The notes under the pieces: model-generated
Database searches by the model: none
Told to the model about the DNA's origin: nothing
What the model saw: the letters and a program-made list of their open reading frames with translations, nothing else
Part shown: piece after piece, positions 33,265 to 42,718 of the stretch
Numbering within the stretch: position 1 is the first letter of the stretch
How the letters are laid out: every line of letters starts with the position of its first letter
From: Protaetiibacter sp. SSC-01
GTDB lineage: Bacteria > Actinomycetota > Actinomycetes > Actinomycetales > Microbacteriaceae
Length of the DNA stretch: 64,000 nucleotides
Reading direction: 5' to 3'
NCBI RefSeq assembly: GCF_014483895.1
Contig: NZ_CP059987.1
Coordinates: 496,001 to 560,000, forward strand
Made by a program: the position numbers and the translations under genes

Positions 33265-34359
33265 TCAGCGCCCGAGCTTGGGCGAGAAGAAGTGGGAGAC
33301 GAGGCGGGCGATCGCGTTGAGCAGCGCGACGATGAGGATGAGGGTGAGCGCCCCCGCCCACGCGCGCTCGATGTAGAACTGCGCGTCGGTGCCGGGGCTC
33401 ACGTACTGCGTGTACACGAACACCGGCAGCGACATCATCCGCTCCGAGAACGGGTTGTAGTTCATGGATGCGGTGAAGCCGGCCACGATGAGCAGCGGCG
33501 CCGTCTCGCCGATGACGCGCGAGACCGAGAGCATGACGCCCGTCGTGATGCCCGCGAGCGAGGTCGGCAGCACGACCTTCACGATCGTGCGCCACTTGGG
33601 CACGCCGAGCGCGTAGGAGGCCTCCCGCAGCTCGTTCGGCACGAGGCGGATGATCTCCTCGCTCGAGCGCACGACGACCGGGATCATGAGGATCGACAGG
33701 GCGATCGACCCCGCGACACCCGACCGCACGCCGTCGCCGAACACGAGGGCGAAGAGCGCGTAGGTGGCGAGGCCCGCGACGATCGAGGGGATGCCGGTCA
33801 TGACGTCGACGAAGAAGGTGACGCCGCGCGCGAGGCGGCCCGTGCCGTACTCGACGAGGTAGATGGCCGTCATGAGACCGACGGGGATCGAGATGACGGC
33901 CGCGAGCCCCGTGATGAGCAGAGTGCCGACGATCGCGTGCAGCGCACCGCCGCCTTCGCCGACGACGTTGCGCATCGACTGGGTGAGGAACGTGCCGTTG
34001 AACAGGGTCGGCAGCCCGTTCGTGACGACCGTGATGGTGAGCCACACGAGCGGGATGAGGGCCAGCACGAAGGCGCCCGTCACGAGCGAGGTCACGAGGC
34101 GGTCGGCGGCCTGCCGCGCACCCTCGACGAGCAGCGCGATCACCCAGTTGACGGCGACGAAGAGGGCGACGCCCACGACGATCGCGCCGATCCAGTTGAG
34201 CTCGCCGTCGGATGCCGCGGCCATGAGCAAGAACGCCCCGAGCGACACCGCGAGGGCCGCCGCGAGGATCGGCCACGGCATCCAGCGCGGCAGCTTGCCC
34301 GTCGTGTAGGCGTTCGCCAGCGCCCGGGGAGCGGCCGGGGTGCGGGTGTCGATCGCCAT
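33265..34359 (-). CDS. pstA: Phosphate ABC transporter permease
   Basis: The 364-residue protein has several hydrophobic helices and an N-terminal extension (about 110 residues) with helices before the usual PstA core. The core has TGIPSIVAGLATYALF and the coupling loop NELREASYALGVPKWRTIVKVVLP. The ATG at 34359 overlaps the pstC stop by one base (TGATG). It forms the phosphate channel with PstC. Confidence 0.95.
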   Translation of the reverse strand: MAIDTRTPAAPRALANAYTTGKLPRWMPWPILAAALAVSLGAFLLMAAASDGELNWIGAIVVGVALFVAVNWVIALLVEGARQAADRLVTSLVTGAFVLALIPLVWLTITVVTNGLPTLFNGTFLTQSMRNVVGEGGGALHAIVGTLLITGLAAVISIPVGLMTAIYLVEYGTGRLARGVTFFVDVMTGIPSIVAGLATYALFALVFGDGVRSGVAGSIALSILMIPVVVRSSEEIIRLVPNELREASYALGVPKWRTIVKVVLPTSLAGITTGVMLSVSRVIGETAPLLIVAGFTASMNYNPFSERMMSLPVFVYTQYVSPGTDAQFYIERAWAGALTLILIVALLNAIARLVSHFFSPKLGR

Positions 34360-35297
34360 CAGTTCGCCCCCGAGAAGTCCTTGCGGCGCGCGACCGCCCA
34401 GCGTGCGACCGAATTCACCGCGAACGTGATGACGAACAGGATGAGGCCCGTCGCGATGAGCACGTTGACGTAGCCGCCGTGCGCCTCGGGGTAGTTGAGG
34501 GCGATGTTGGCGGGGATCGTGGTCGGGTTCTGCGGGCCGGTGAGCACGAAGCTGATGACGGCCGCGGGCGAGAGCACCATCGCGACGGCCATGGTCTCGC
34601 CGAGCGCGCGCCCGAGGCCCAGCATGACGGCCGAGATGATGCCGGGGCGGCCGAACGGCAGCACGGCTATCCGGATCATCTCCCAGCGCGTCGCACCGAG
34701 CGCGAGCGCCGCCTCCTCGTGGAGCTTCGGCGTCTGCAGGAACACCTCGCGGCAGAGCGCCGTGATGATCGGCAGGATCATGACCGCGAGCACGATCGCG
34801 ACCGTCAGGATGGTGCGGCCGGTTCCCGAGACGGGCGGCGCGAAGAGGGGGAACCACCCCAGGTTGTCGACGAGCCACGCGTAGAAGGGCTGGATCGAGG
34901 GCGCGAGCACCCGGGCGCCCCACAGCCCGAAGACGACCGACGGCACGGCGGCGAGCAGGTCGATCGTGTAGCCGAGGCCCTGCGCGAGGCGGCGCGGCGC
35001 GTAGTGCGAGATGAAGAGCGAGATGCCGAGGGCGATGGGCACGGCGATGAGCAGCGCGAGGGCGGCTGCCCACACCGTTCCGAAGACGAGCGGCCCCACG
35101 TAGTGCCAGAAGCTGTCGGGGGAGCCCTTGATGTCGGCCGGGTCCATGACGAACGCCGGCAGCGACTGCGCCACGAGGAAGATCGCGACGCCGGCGAGCA
35201 CGACCAGGATGAGGGCCCCCGCCGTGAGCGCACCGCCCGAGAACAGGCGGTCGCCGAGACGCTGCTTGGCGGTGATCCGTGCCGGTGCGGCGGTCAT
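34359..35297 (-). CDS. pstC: Phosphate ABC transporter permease
   Basis: This 312-residue protein has six helices in the core, with AAVPSVVFGLWGARVL and the coupling loop LHEEAALALGATRWEMIRIAVLP. It pairs with PstA. The ATG at 35297 follows the hairpin after pstS, so its expression depends on read-through from pstS. It overlaps pstA by one base. Confidence 0.95.
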   Translation of the reverse strand: MTAAPARITAKQRLGDRLFSGGALTAGALILVVLAGVAIFLVAQSLPAFVMDPADIKGSPDSFWHYVGPLVFGTVWAAALALLIAVPIALGISLFISHYAPRRLAQGLGYTIDLLAAVPSVVFGLWGARVLAPSIQPFYAWLVDNLGWFPLFAPPVSGTGRTILTVAIVLAVMILPIITALCREVFLQTPKLHEEAALALGATRWEMIRIAVLPFGRPGIISAVMLGLGRALGETMAVAMVLSPAAVISFVLTGPQNPTTIPANIALNYPEAHGGYVNVLIATGLILFVITFAVNSVARWAVARRKDFSGAN

Positions 35298-35330
35298 GCG
35301 GTCCTCGCGGGTCGGTTTCGGTTTCAGTGT

Positions 35331-35376
35331 GTCGGGCTGCGACGCCCCGTGCAATGCGCGGGGGTCGCAGCCCGAC
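35331..35376 (-). terminator. Attenuator hairpin between pstS and pstC
   Basis: GTCGGGCTGCGAC (35331-35343) and its exact complement (35364-35376) make a 13-bp stem with an inner GCCCCG/CGGGG pairing. It follows the pstS stop by 15 bp. It probably lowers transcription of pstCAB relative to pstS, in line with the need for more binding protein. Confidence 0.85.
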
Positions 35377-35391
35377 AGGGGGTGCTGATGC

Positions 35392-36483
35392 TTACTTGAT
35401 GGAGGCGATCGCCTCGGCCACCTTCGCCGAGAGGTCGTCCGAGAGCGGAGCGGCGCCCGCCGACTCGGCGGCGACCTGCTGGCCCTCGGGGCTCGTGATG
35501 TAGCCGAGGTAGGCCTTCACGAACTCGCCCTTCGCGGCATCCGCGTACTCGGTGCACGCGATGCTGTACGAGACGAGCACGAGCGGGTAGTGGCTCGGGT
35601 CGGTCGTCTTGCGGTCGAGCGTGAACGCGAGGTCGTTCGCCTCGCGGCCCTCGACGAGCGGCGAGCCGGCGACGACCGCCGCGGCGGCCTCAGGGGTGTA
35701 GGCGACGAACTCGTCGCCGACCTTGATGCGGGCGGTCGACAGCTCGCCGGCACGGGATGCGTCGGCGTAGCCGATCGTGCCGCGGCCGTTCGCGACGGCG
35801 TCGACGACGCCCGAGGTGCCCTGCGCGCCCTCACCGCTCTGGAACGGGAAGGCGTCGGCCGGCTTCTCGGTCCACACCTCGGGGGCGACCTGGTTCAGGT
35901 AGTCCGCGAAGTTCTTCGTGGTGCCCGAGTCGTCGGAGCGGTGCACCGCGGTGATGGCGAGGTCGGGGAGCGTCGTGCCCTCGTTGAGCGCGGCGATCGC
36001 CGGGTCGTTCCAGTTCGTGATGTCGCCCGTGAAGATCTTCGCGAGCGTGGCGGCGTCGAGGTTGAGCTCGTCGACCCCCTCGACGTTGAAGATGACCGCG
36101 ATGGGGGAGATGTAGGTCGGGATGTCGATGGCCGTCGCGTCGGCGGCGCACGCCGCGAAGGTCTCGGCGAGCTCGTCGTCCGAGAGCGCCGAGTCGGAGC
36201 CGGCCCAGTCGGAGCCGCCCGCGATGAACGTCTCACGGCCCGCACCAGAGCCGCTCGGCTCGTAGTTGATCGTGACGTCGGGGTTGGCGGTCTGGAAGGC
36301 CGCGATCCAGGCGTCCTGGGCCGAGGCCTGCGACGACGCACCGGCGCCGTTGAAGGTGCCGGAGAGCGTGCTGCCGTCGCCCTCGTCGCCGGATGCCGGG
36401 GCCTCGTTGGCGGCGCAGGAGCTGAGCGCGAGGGCGCCCACGAGCGCGAGAGCGGCGATGCCGCCGGTACGCGTGATCTTCAC
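35392..36483 (-). CDS. pstS: Phosphate-binding lipoprotein
   Basis: The 363-residue protein has a lipoprotein signal (VKITRTGGIAALALVGALALSSCAAN split by Cys) and PstS motifs GAGASSQASAQDAW near the mature start, EPSGSGAGRETF and SDDSGTTKNFADYL. It binds phosphate outside the membrane. The GTG at 36483 follows GAAGGGAAC. Direct repeats 95 bp upstream look like PHO boxes, so it should be induced on phosphate starvation. Confidence 0.95.
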   Translation of the reverse strand: MKITRTGGIAALALVGALALSSCAANEAPASGDEGDGSTLSGTFNGAGASSQASAQDAWIAAFQTANPDVTINYEPSGSGAGRETFIAGGSDWAGSDSALSDDELAETFAACAADATAIDIPTYISPIAVIFNVEGVDELNLDAATLAKIFTGDITNWNDPAIAALNEGTTLPDLAITAVHRSDDSGTTKNFADYLNQVAPEVWTEKPADAFPFQSGEGAQGTSGVVDAVANGRGTIGYADASRAGELSTARIKVGDEFVAYTPEAAAAVVAGSPLVEGREANDLAFTLDRKTTDPSHYPLVLVSYSIACTEYADAAKGEFVKAYLGYITSPEGQQVAAESAGAAPLSDDLSAKVAEAIASIK

Positions 36484-36539
36484 TGTGTTCCCTTCGGGAA
36501 TGTCGGTCAGGTGCGAGGCTCTTGGCGGCCTCGCTGCCG

Positions 36540-36594
36540 ACGCTAGGAAGCGACGGTGACCACGTTCCCCGGGCACGGTGAACGGAAGGTGAAC
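36540..36594 (-). promoter_or_regulatory. PHO-box promoter region of pstS
   Basis: On the gene's strand GTTCAC occurs at 36594-36589 and 36583-36578, exactly 11 bp apart, and a weaker GTCAC follows at 36570-36566. This matches the direct-repeat layout of PhoP/RegX3-type sites. TAGCGT (36545-36540) is the likely -10. Confidence 0.8.
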
Positions 36595-36604
36595 TGCAAC
36601 CGAA

Positions 36605-37546
36605 CTACGCGGTGGGGCTGTGCACCTCGACGGCGACGATGCCCGACTCGGGGTGGTCGATGGGTACGTGCAGCACGGCGTACTCGCCCGTGGCGAGGGC
36701 GGCGGCGCGCTGCAGCTTCGATGTGCCGTCCGTGCGCGTCTCCTCCATCACGGCGGAGATGATCTGCGGCAGCACGGGCCCGTGGCTGCACAGCACGACA
36801 GTGTCGCCCTTCGCGAGCAGCTCCGCGACCGCCTTGCGCACGGCCTTGCCGTCCGAGCGGTAGGCGTCCTGGCTGATCGTGTGGTCCTCCTCGACCGCGA
36901 GACCCGTCACGCGCGCCGTCGGCGCGATCGTGCGCAGGCAGCGCTCGGCGGTCGAGCTCACGAGCGAGCGCGGGCGGTACGCCGCGATGCCGTGCGAGAC
37001 GCTCAGCGACTGGTTGATGCCGCGCTGCATGAGCGGGCGCGTCGCATCCGGGCCATCCCAGTCCTCGCCCGGCACGGCCTTGCCGTGGCGCAGCGCGATG
37101 ATCGCGAAGGTGCGCGCACGGCCCTGCGCGTAGAGCTCGGCGAAGCGGTCGACGATGTCGACGTCGTGCGGATAGCTGAGCACCTTGCGGGCCTTCTTCA
37201 GCCCCACCCAGCGCAGCTGCTCGATCTCGTCGTTCGACACGAAGGTCGAGTTGGCGCGCGCCTCATCGCTCACCTCGCCGGCCCAGTAGTACACCTGCTT
37301 GTCGCGCCCGCCGGGCAGCTGGTACTCGACGACGCCGAGCGGCGCGCCGAGCGCGATGATGAGGCCGGTCTCCTCGGCGATCTCGCGCACGGCCGTCTCG
37401 GGCAGCGTCTCGCCCGGGTCGACCTTGCCCTTGGGGAGCGACACGTCCTTGTGCTGCGTGCGGTGCACGAGCAGGATCTTCGGCTTGCCTTTCTTCGAGA
37501 CGCGCCAGCAGACGGCCCCGGCGGCGAGCACGGGCGACGGGCTCAT
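36605..37546 (-). CDS. mutT1: MutT1-type Nudix hydrolase with C-terminal histidine phosphatase domain
   Basis: This 313-residue protein has a Nudix domain (about 5-140) with the box [20 protein letters not shown] and a histidine phosphatase domain (about 150-300) starting [10 protein letters not shown]. The same two-domain build is known from mycobacterial MutT1, which removes 8-oxo-GTP and diadenosine polyphosphates. The ATG at 37546 overlaps the ppk1 stop (ATGA), a synteny also seen in mycobacteria. Confidence 0.92.
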   Translation of the reverse strand: MSPSPVLAAGAVCWRVSKKGKPKILLVHRTQHKDVSLPKGKVDPGETLPETAVREIAEETGLIIALGAPLGVVEYQLPGGRDKQVYYWAGEVSDEARANSTFVSNDEIEQLRWVGLKKARKVLSYPHDVDIVDRFAELYAQGRARTFAIIALRHGKAVPGEDWDGPDATRPLMQRGINQSLSVSHGIAAYRPRSLVSSTAERCLRTIAPTARVTGLAVEEDHTISQDAYRSDGKAVRKAVAELLAKGDTVVLCSHGPVLPQIISAVMEETRTDGTSKLQRAAALATGEYAVLHVPIDHPESGIVAVEVHSPTA

Positions 37547-39717
37547 CGGGTCCCTTTCGATCGGCGGCGGCTCGAGATGCGGCGCCACGTCTCGTCCTGC
37601 AGGTCGACGAGCGGGCGGCCGTCGGCGTCGCGGTTGTGCCGCTCCCACACGCCGTCGGGCTGCAGGTGCCACGCCGAGGTGCCCTCGTCGAGCGCGAGGT
37701 CGAACAGCGCGCTCGTCTCGGCGATGTGCGCGGGGTCGTCGAGCCGCACGAGAGCCTCGACGCGGCGGTCGAGGTTGCGGTGCATCATGTCGGCGCTGCC
37801 GATGTAGACCTGCGGGTCGCCGTCGTTCTCGAAGCAGAAGATGCGCGAGTGCTCGAGGTAGCGCCCGAGCACCGAGCGCACCCGGATGTTCTCCGACAGC
37901 CCCGGCACGCCGGGCCGCAGCGAGCAGATGCCCCGCACCCACACATCCACGGGCACGCCCGCCTGGCTCGCGCGGTAGAGGCCGTCGATGATGGCCTCGT
38001 CGACCATCGAGTTGACCTTGATGCGGATGCCGGACGGCTTGCCCTCGAGCGCGTTGTGCGCCTCGTGCTCGATGTGCTTGAGCAGCCCCTTGCGCAGATA
38101 CCGCGGCGCGACGAGCAGCCGCTTGAACTTCTTCTCGATCGCGTAACCCGAGAGCTCGTTGAAGAGGCGCGTGAGGTCCTTGCCGATCGTGTCGTCATCC
38201 GTCAGCAGGCCGAGGTCCTCGTAGACGCGGCTCGTCTTGGGGTTGTAGTTGCCCGTGCCGATGTGGCTGTAGTGCTTGAGCGTGCCGCCCTCCTGGCGCA
38301 CCACGAGCGCGAGCTTGCAGTGCGTCTTGAGGCCCACGAGCCCGTAGACGACGTGCACGCCCGCGCGCTCGAGCTTGCGCGCCCACGAGATGTTCGCCTG
38401 CTCGTCGAAGCGCGCCTTGATCTCGACGAGCGCGAGCACCGCCTTGCCCGCCTCGGCCGCGTCGATGAGCGCCTCGACGATGGGGCTGTCACCGCTCGTG
38501 CGGTAGAGGGTCTGCTTGATGGCGAGCACGTTCGGGTCGGCCGCCGCCTGCTCGAGGAACGCCTGCACGCTCGTCGCGAACGACTCGTAGGGGTGGTGCA
38601 GCAGGATGTCGCCCTTGCTGATCGACGCGAAGATGTCGGGCTTGTCGGTCGGCTCGGCGGGCTGCAGCGAGACGGATGTCGTGGGCACCCGCCGCGGGAA
38701 CCGCAGGTCGGGCCGGTCGATGCCCGAGAGCCCGAAGAGGCCGCCGAGGTCGAGCGGCGACGGCAGGCGGTAGACCTCGCGGTCGGTGATGCGCAGCTCC
38801 TGCATGAGCAGGTCGAGCGTGACCTCGTCCATGTCGTCGGAGATCTCGAGGCGGATGGGCGAGCCGAAGCGGCGACGCAGCAGCTCCTTCTCGAGCGCCT
38901 GCAGGAGGTTCTCGGTCTCGTCCTCCTCGATCACGACATCCTCGTTGCGCGTCACGCGGAACTCGTGGTGCTCGAGCACCTCCATGCCCGGGAAGAGCTC
39001 GTCGAGGTGGTTCGCGATGAGGTCCTCGAGGGCCAGGTAGCGGTGGGTGCCGCTCTGCTCGGGGAGCTTCACGAAGCGCGGCAGGTTCGTCGGCACCTTG
39101 AGGCGCGCGAACTCGACGCGGTCGGTCTTCGGGTTGCGCACGCGGATCGCGAGGTTGAGCGAGAGGCCTGAGATGTAGGGGAACGGATGCGCGGGGTCGA
39201 CGGCGAGCGGCATGAGCACGGGGAAGATCTGGTTCTGGAAGATCTCGTGCACGCGCTCGCGGTCGGTCTCGTCGAGGTCGCCCCACTTCTCGATGTGGAT
39301 ACCGGCCTCGTCGAGGGAGGGCTTCACGAGGTCGTGGAAGGCGCGCGCGTGACGCTCCTGCAGCTCGTGGGCGCGCTCGGAGATGTCGGAGAGCACGTCG
39401 AGCGGGGCGCGGCCGACGTTGGTCGGCACGGCGAGCCCGGTGTCGATGCGGCGCTTGAGGCCCGCGACGCGCACCATGAAGAACTCGTCGAGGTTCGAGG
39501 CGAAGATCGCGAGGAAGTTCGAACGCTCGAGCAGCGGCAGCGTCGGGTCCTCGGCGAGCTCGAGCACGCGCTGGTTGAACGCGAGCCAGCTCAGCTCGCG
39601 GTCGAGGAAGCGGTCGGGGGGAAGGGTGCCGTCGTCGTCGGGCGCCGGATCCGCGTCGTAGTCGTCGAGCAGATCCGCGGCCAGCGTGGCGTCGCCCAGC
39701 GGGCTGTTCGTCTCCAT
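37543..39717 (-). CDS. ppk: Polyphosphate kinase 1
   Basis: The 724-residue enzyme polymerises the gamma phosphate of ATP into polyphosphate. It has [20 protein letters not shown] near the N-terminus, the [20 protein letters not shown] region, catalytic-His [20 protein letters not shown] and the later [11 protein letters not shown] and [17 protein letters not shown] (39724-39729) sits 6 nt before the ATG, which indicates a leaderless start. Its location between pst genes and the GlnR-like regulator ties polyphosphate to phosphate and nitrogen control. Confidence 0.96.
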   Translation of the reverse strand: METNSPLGDATLAADLLDDYDADPAPDDDGTLPPDRFLDRELSWLAFNQRVLELAEDPTLPLLERSNFLAIFASNLDEFFMVRVAGLKRRIDTGLAVPTNVGRAPLDVLSDISERAHELQERHARAFHDLVKPSLDEAGIHIEKWGDLDETDRERVHEIFQNQIFPVLMPLAVDPAHPFPYISGLSLNLAIRVRNPKTDRVEFARLKVPTNLPRFVKLPEQSGTHRYLALEDLIANHLDELFPGMEVLEHHEFRVTRNEDVVIEEDETENLLQALEKELLRRRFGSPIRLEISDDMDEVTLDLLMQELRITDREVYRLPSPLDLGGLFGLSGIDRPDLRFPRRVPTTSVSLQPAEPTDKPDIFASISKGDILLHHPYESFATSVQAFLEQAAADPNVLAIKQTLYRTSGDSPIVEALIDAAEAGKAVLALVEIKARFDEQANISWARKLERAGVHVVYGLVGLKTHCKLALVVRQEGGTLKHYSHIGTGNYNPKTSRVYEDLGLLTDDDTIGKDLTRLFNELSGYAIEKKFKRLLVAPRYLRKGLLKHIEHEAHNALEGKPSGIRIKVNSMVDEAIIDGLYRASQAGVPVDVWVRGICSLRPGVPGLSENIRVRSVLGRYLEHSRIFCFENDGDPQVYIGSADMMHRNLDRRVEALVRLDDPAHIAETSALFDLALDEGTSAWHLQPDGVWERHNRDADGRPLVDLQDETWRRISSRRRSKGTR

Positions 39718-39760
39718 CGCCCCATCCTGCCAGGAACGCGGTGAACGGCGGATGCCGCAA

Positions 39761-39831
39761 CATCCGCTGACCGGTCGGTTTCTGGCCTCAAACGCGCGGG
39801 ATGAGGCCGAGAACCGACCACTCAGCGGATG
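39761..39831. repeat. Imperfect 30-bp inverted repeat at the end of the GlnR-like gene
   Basis: The arms 39761-39790 and 39802-39831 match at 26 of 30 positions (CATCCGCTGA and GGTCGGTT in each). The right arm contains the stop codon and last residues of the GlnR-like gene. It lies between two genes on the same strand and looks like a single-copy REPIN within this window. Confidence 0.8.
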
Positions 39832-40523
39832 CTGGGCTCGCTCGAGGAGGGGGCGGGCACCTGGTCGTCCTCGTACACGTTGAAGCGGTAGCCGACGTTG
39901 CGCACCGTGCCGATGAGCGAGTCGAGCTCGCCGAGCTTCGCGCGCAGGCGCCGCACGTGCACGTCGACCGTGCGGGTGCCGCCGAAGTAGTCGTAGCCCC
40001 ACACCTCGGAGAGCAACTGCTCGCGCGTGAAGACGCGCGAGGGGTGGGTCGCGAGGAAGCGCAGCAGCTCGAACTCCTTGAAGGTCAGGTCGAGCGGACG
40101 CCCGTGCACCTTCGCCGAGTAGCTCGCCTCGTCGATGACGACGCCCGAGGCCTGGATCTTCGAGACCGAGTTGTCCTTGGCGAGACGGTCGATGACGAGA
40201 CGGATGCGCGCATCCACCTCCGCGGGACCGGCGGTGGACAGGATGACCTCGTCGACCCCCCAGTCGGCCGAGACGGCGGTGAGACCGCCCTCCGTGAGGG
40301 CGAGCACGAGCGGCACGCCGAGGCCCGTCGTGCGCAGGATCTTGCAGAGCGACTTCGCGCTCGCGAGGTCCTGCCGGGCGTCGACGAAGATGAGGTCTGC
40401 TGTGGGCGCGTTGACGAGCGCGGCCGGCTCCGCGGGGATGACGCGCACGCGGTGGCTGAGCAGTCCCAGCGCCGGCAGCACATCCGTGTCGGCGGCGGAG
40501 CTCAGGATCAGCAGCTGCGCCAC
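39822..40523 (-). CDS. glnR: GlnR-like orphan OmpR-family regulator
   Basis: The 233-residue protein has a receiver-like N-terminal domain ([19 protein letters not shown], then [17 protein letters not shown]) and an OmpR-type winged helix ([20 protein letters not shown], then [16 protein letters not shown]). It aligns along its length with mycobacterial GlnR, including [18 protein letters not shown]. GlnR has no cognate kinase and controls nitrogen and, in some species, phosphate genes. The GTG start is preceded by GAAAGGAA. Confidence 0.85.
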   Translation of the reverse strand: MAQLLILSSAADTDVLPALGLLSHRVRVIPAEPAALVNAPTADLIFVDARQDLASAKSLCKILRTTGLGVPLVLALTEGGLTAVSADWGVDEVILSTAGPAEVDARIRLVIDRLAKDNSVSKIQASGVVIDEASYSAKVHGRPLDLTFKEFELLRFLATHPSRVFTREQLLSEVWGYDYFGGTRTVDVHVRRLRAKLGELDSLIGTVRNVGYRFNVYEDDQVPAPSSSEPSIR

Positions 40524-40592
40524 GCAGTTCCTTTCGGGGCGGTCTCGGGTCTCGTCGCTAGGCGACAGTGTACGCAGCCCTAGGCTGGGTGG

Positions 40593-40865
40593 GTGGCCCT
40601 CTCGTTGCGCAGCGTCATACCGGTGTGGGTCGCCGCGGCTCTCGGCGCCGCGGCGGTGCTCCTCATCGCGCCCTCGTCGGCACTCGTGTGGGTGCCTGTC
40701 GTCATGGCGGCCCTCGTGCTGCTGACCTTCGCGATCCAGCTCTCGCTCGCCCGCAAGGAGGGTCTCGTCGAGCGGATGGTCGCGAGCCTGAGCGGTGCGC
40801 TCGGCATCCTCGTCGTCGCGACGCTCATCGCGTGGCTCGTGGGCGGCGCGACCGTCGGCGGCTGA
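40593..40865 (+). CDS. Small membrane protein, hypothetical
   Basis: The 90-residue protein has three hydrophobic segments ([38 protein letters not shown] and [17 protein letters not shown]) with a short cytoplasmic loop [12 protein letters not shown] cannot name a family. TAGGCT (40581-40586) sits 6 nt before the GTG, so the gene is supported by a leaderless promoter. It is divergent from the GlnR-like gene. Confidence 0.7.
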   Translation: MALSLRSVIPVWVAAALGAAAVLLIAPSSALVWVPVVMAALVLLTFAIQLSLARKEGLVERMVASLSGALGILVVATLIAWLVGGATVGG

Positions 40866-40891
40866 GCCGCGACACCACTAGACTCGTCAGC

Positions 40892-41002
40892 ATGATGCTG
40901 GCGCTCGAGCTCTTCTTCATCGGTCTGCTCGGCCTCGCGACGCTGTCCATCGGCGCCGTCTCCGTCGTGGTGCTCTACAACCTCTTCCGCGGCCAGCGCT
41001 GA
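40892..41002 (+). CDS. Very small membrane protein, 36 residues
   Basis: The frame from ATG at 40892 encodes MMLALELFFIGLLGLATLSI and then GAVSVVVLYNLFRGQR, a single long hydrophobic helix with a basic end. TAGACT (40879-40884) is 7 nt upstream, which supports expression. It ends 4 bp before the nitrobindin GTG, so it may serve as a leader peptide for that gene or be a membrane microprotein. No known family is evident. Confidence 0.5.
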   Translation: MMLALELFFIGLLGLATLSIGAVSVVVLYNLFRGQR

Positions 41003-41006
41003 GGCT

Positions 41007-41639
41007 GTGTTCGAGCTCGACGTCGACCTTCCGGCCGAACTCGTCCCCCTCTCCTGGCTGATCGGAGTCTGGGAGGGCAGCGGGGTCATGGCCTACAAGG
41101 TGGGCGACGAGGTGCGCGAGCACGAGTTCGGCCAGCGCATCGCCTTCAGCCACGACGGCACGCCCCACCTGCAGTACTCGGCCACCGCGTGGCTGCTGCC
41201 GGATGAGGACGGCGATGCGTCCGACGACGACGAGGCGCCGCATCCGCGTCAGCTCTTCTCCGAGATCGGCTACTGGCGCCTCTCGCGTCCGCTCGGCTCG
41301 GGCGACGACGGCCCCGGCATGCTGCCGCGCACCGGCGAGCCCGTCTTCCAGACCGCCGACGCCGTCGAGACGCTGCGCAATGCGCGCGGCGCGTTCGACA
41401 TCGAGGTGCTGCTCGTGCAGCCGGGCGGCGTGAGCGAGCTCTACCTCGGCGAGATCAACGGCCCCCGCATCGACCTCGCGACGGATGCCGTGCTCCGCTC
41501 CGCCACGGCGAAGGAGTACTCGGCGGCGACGCGCCTCTACGGCCTCGTCGAGGAGCACCTGCTGTGGGCGTGGGACATCGCGGCGCTCGGTCAGGACCTC
41601 CGCACCCACGCATCCGGACGTCTGGCGCGCGTCGAATGA
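41007..41639 (+). CDS. Nitrobindin / FABP-family heme-binding protein
   Basis: The 210-residue protein has the nitrobindin barrel motif LIGVWEGSGVMAY at the start and GFxE-type strands (FSEIGYWRLSRPLG), and it resembles the mycobacterial nitrobindin-like protein Rv2717c. These bind heme and isomerise peroxynitrite. An acidic insert (about 62-75) and a C-terminal RTHASGRLARVE with a possible proximal His are present. It starts with GTG and overlaps the ygfZ ATG by 4 bp. Confidence 0.85.
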   Translation: MFELDVDLPAELVPLSWLIGVWEGSGVMAYKVGDEVREHEFGQRIAFSHDGTPHLQYSATAWLLPDEDGDASDDDEAPHPRQLFSEIGYWRLSRPLGSGDDGPGMLPRTGEPVFQTADAVETLRNARGAFDIEVLLVQPGGVSELYLGEINGPRIDLATDAVLRSATAKEYSAATRLYGLVEEHLLWAWDIAALGQDLRTHASGRLARVE

Positions 41640-42718
41640 CCTCCCCATTCGCCTCGCGACCCGGCGCCGTCGGCGACCCGCCGGAGCACTACGGCGACCC
41701 GATCGGCGAGCAGCGCCCGCTCGCGGCGGGGCGCGCGATCGTCGACCTCTCCGACCGCGAGGTCGTCTCCCTCGACGGCCCCGACCGGCTCAAGCTCCTC
41801 GACTCGCTCACCTCGCAGTCGCTCCTGGGCCTCGCGCCCGGCGGCTCGGCCGAGACGCTCCTGCTCGACCCGAGCGGCCGCATCGAGTACGCCGCGCGCG
41901 TGCTCGACGACGGCGAGACGACGTGGCTGCTCATGGACGCAGGCACGGGCGCGGGCTTCGCGACCTTCCTCGACCGGATGCGGTTCATGCTGCAGGTGAA
42001 GGTCGCGGATCGCACGGCCGAGTTCGCGACGATCGGCACCTTCGGCGCGGCCCCCGCCGCCACGGCCGCGCCGAACGGCGTGCCGCTCGTGTGGGTCGAC
42101 CCGTGGGCGTCGGTGCAGGCCGGCGGGTTCCAGTACGCCACGGGCGCGCACCCGTCGGAGGGCTGGACGTATCGCGAGGCGCTCGTGGAGCGTGCGCGTC
42201 TCGGGGAGCTCGCCGAGCTGCCCGCCGCGGGCACGCTCGCCCTCGAGGCCCTGCGCATCGCCGCGTGGCGCCCGCGCGCCGCGACCGAGCTCGACGCCAC
42301 CTCGATCCCGCACGAGCTCGACTGGCTGCGGTCGGCCGTGCACCTCGCGAAGGGCTGCTACCGCGGGCAGGAGACGGTCGCCAAGGTGCACAACCTCGGC
42401 CACCCGCCGCGCCGTCTCGTCATGCTGCACCTCGACGGAACCGACGCGGTGCTGCCGCCCGCGGGCTCCGAGGTGCGGATCGGGCGTCCGGATGCCGAGG
42501 GCGCCGTCGTGGGACGCGTCACGGCATCCGCGTGGCACCACGAGCTCGGCCCCGTCGCGCTCGCGATCGTCAAGCGCTCGGCCGACCCGGCATCCGAGCT
42601 CACGGTCGTCGCGGACGAGGTGCTCGTGCCCGCCGCGCAGCAGCTCATCGTGCCGCCCGACGCGGGCGCCACGGCCGACGTGCCCCGCATCCCGCGTCTC
42701 GGCGCGGTCCGGCGCTGA
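41636..42718 (+). CDS. ygfZ: YgfZ/GcvT-domain folate-dependent Fe-S maintenance protein
   Basis: This 360-residue protein has the GcvT fold and the YgfZ signature KGCYRGQETVAKVHNLG near residue 240, which carries the conserved Cys. It uses THF to support repair or assembly of iron-sulfur proteins. The ATG at 41636 overlaps the nitrobindin stop (ATGA). The pairing of nitrobindin with ygfZ suggests protection of Fe-S proteins from nitrosative stress (inference). Confidence 0.9.
   Translation: MTSPFASRPGAVGDPPEHYGDPIGEQRPLAAGRAIVDLSDREVVSLDGPDRLKLLDSLTSQSLLGLAPGGSAETLLLDPSGRIEYAARVLDDGETTWLLMDAGTGAGFATFLDRMRFMLQVKVADRTAEFATIGTFGAAPAATAAPNGVPLVWVDPWASVQAGGFQYATGAHPSEGWTYREALVERARLGELAELPAAGTLALEALRIAAWRPRAATELDATSIPHELDWLRSAVHLAKGCYRGQETVAKVHNLGHPPRRLVMLHLDGTDAVLPPAGSEVRIGRPDAEGAVVGRVTASAWHHELGPVALAIVKRSADPASELTVVADEVLVPAAQQLIVPPDAGATADVPRIPRLGAVRR

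Noticed and set aside
39741-39750. PHO box before ppk
   Set aside because: Only one GTGAAC half-site is present, without the 11-bp-spaced partner.
37543-40002. 819-residue start for polyphosphate kinase
   Set aside because: The extra N-terminus crosses the 39761-39831 repeat and the GlnR-like gene end; the ATG at 39717 has a proper -10 box and matches family length.
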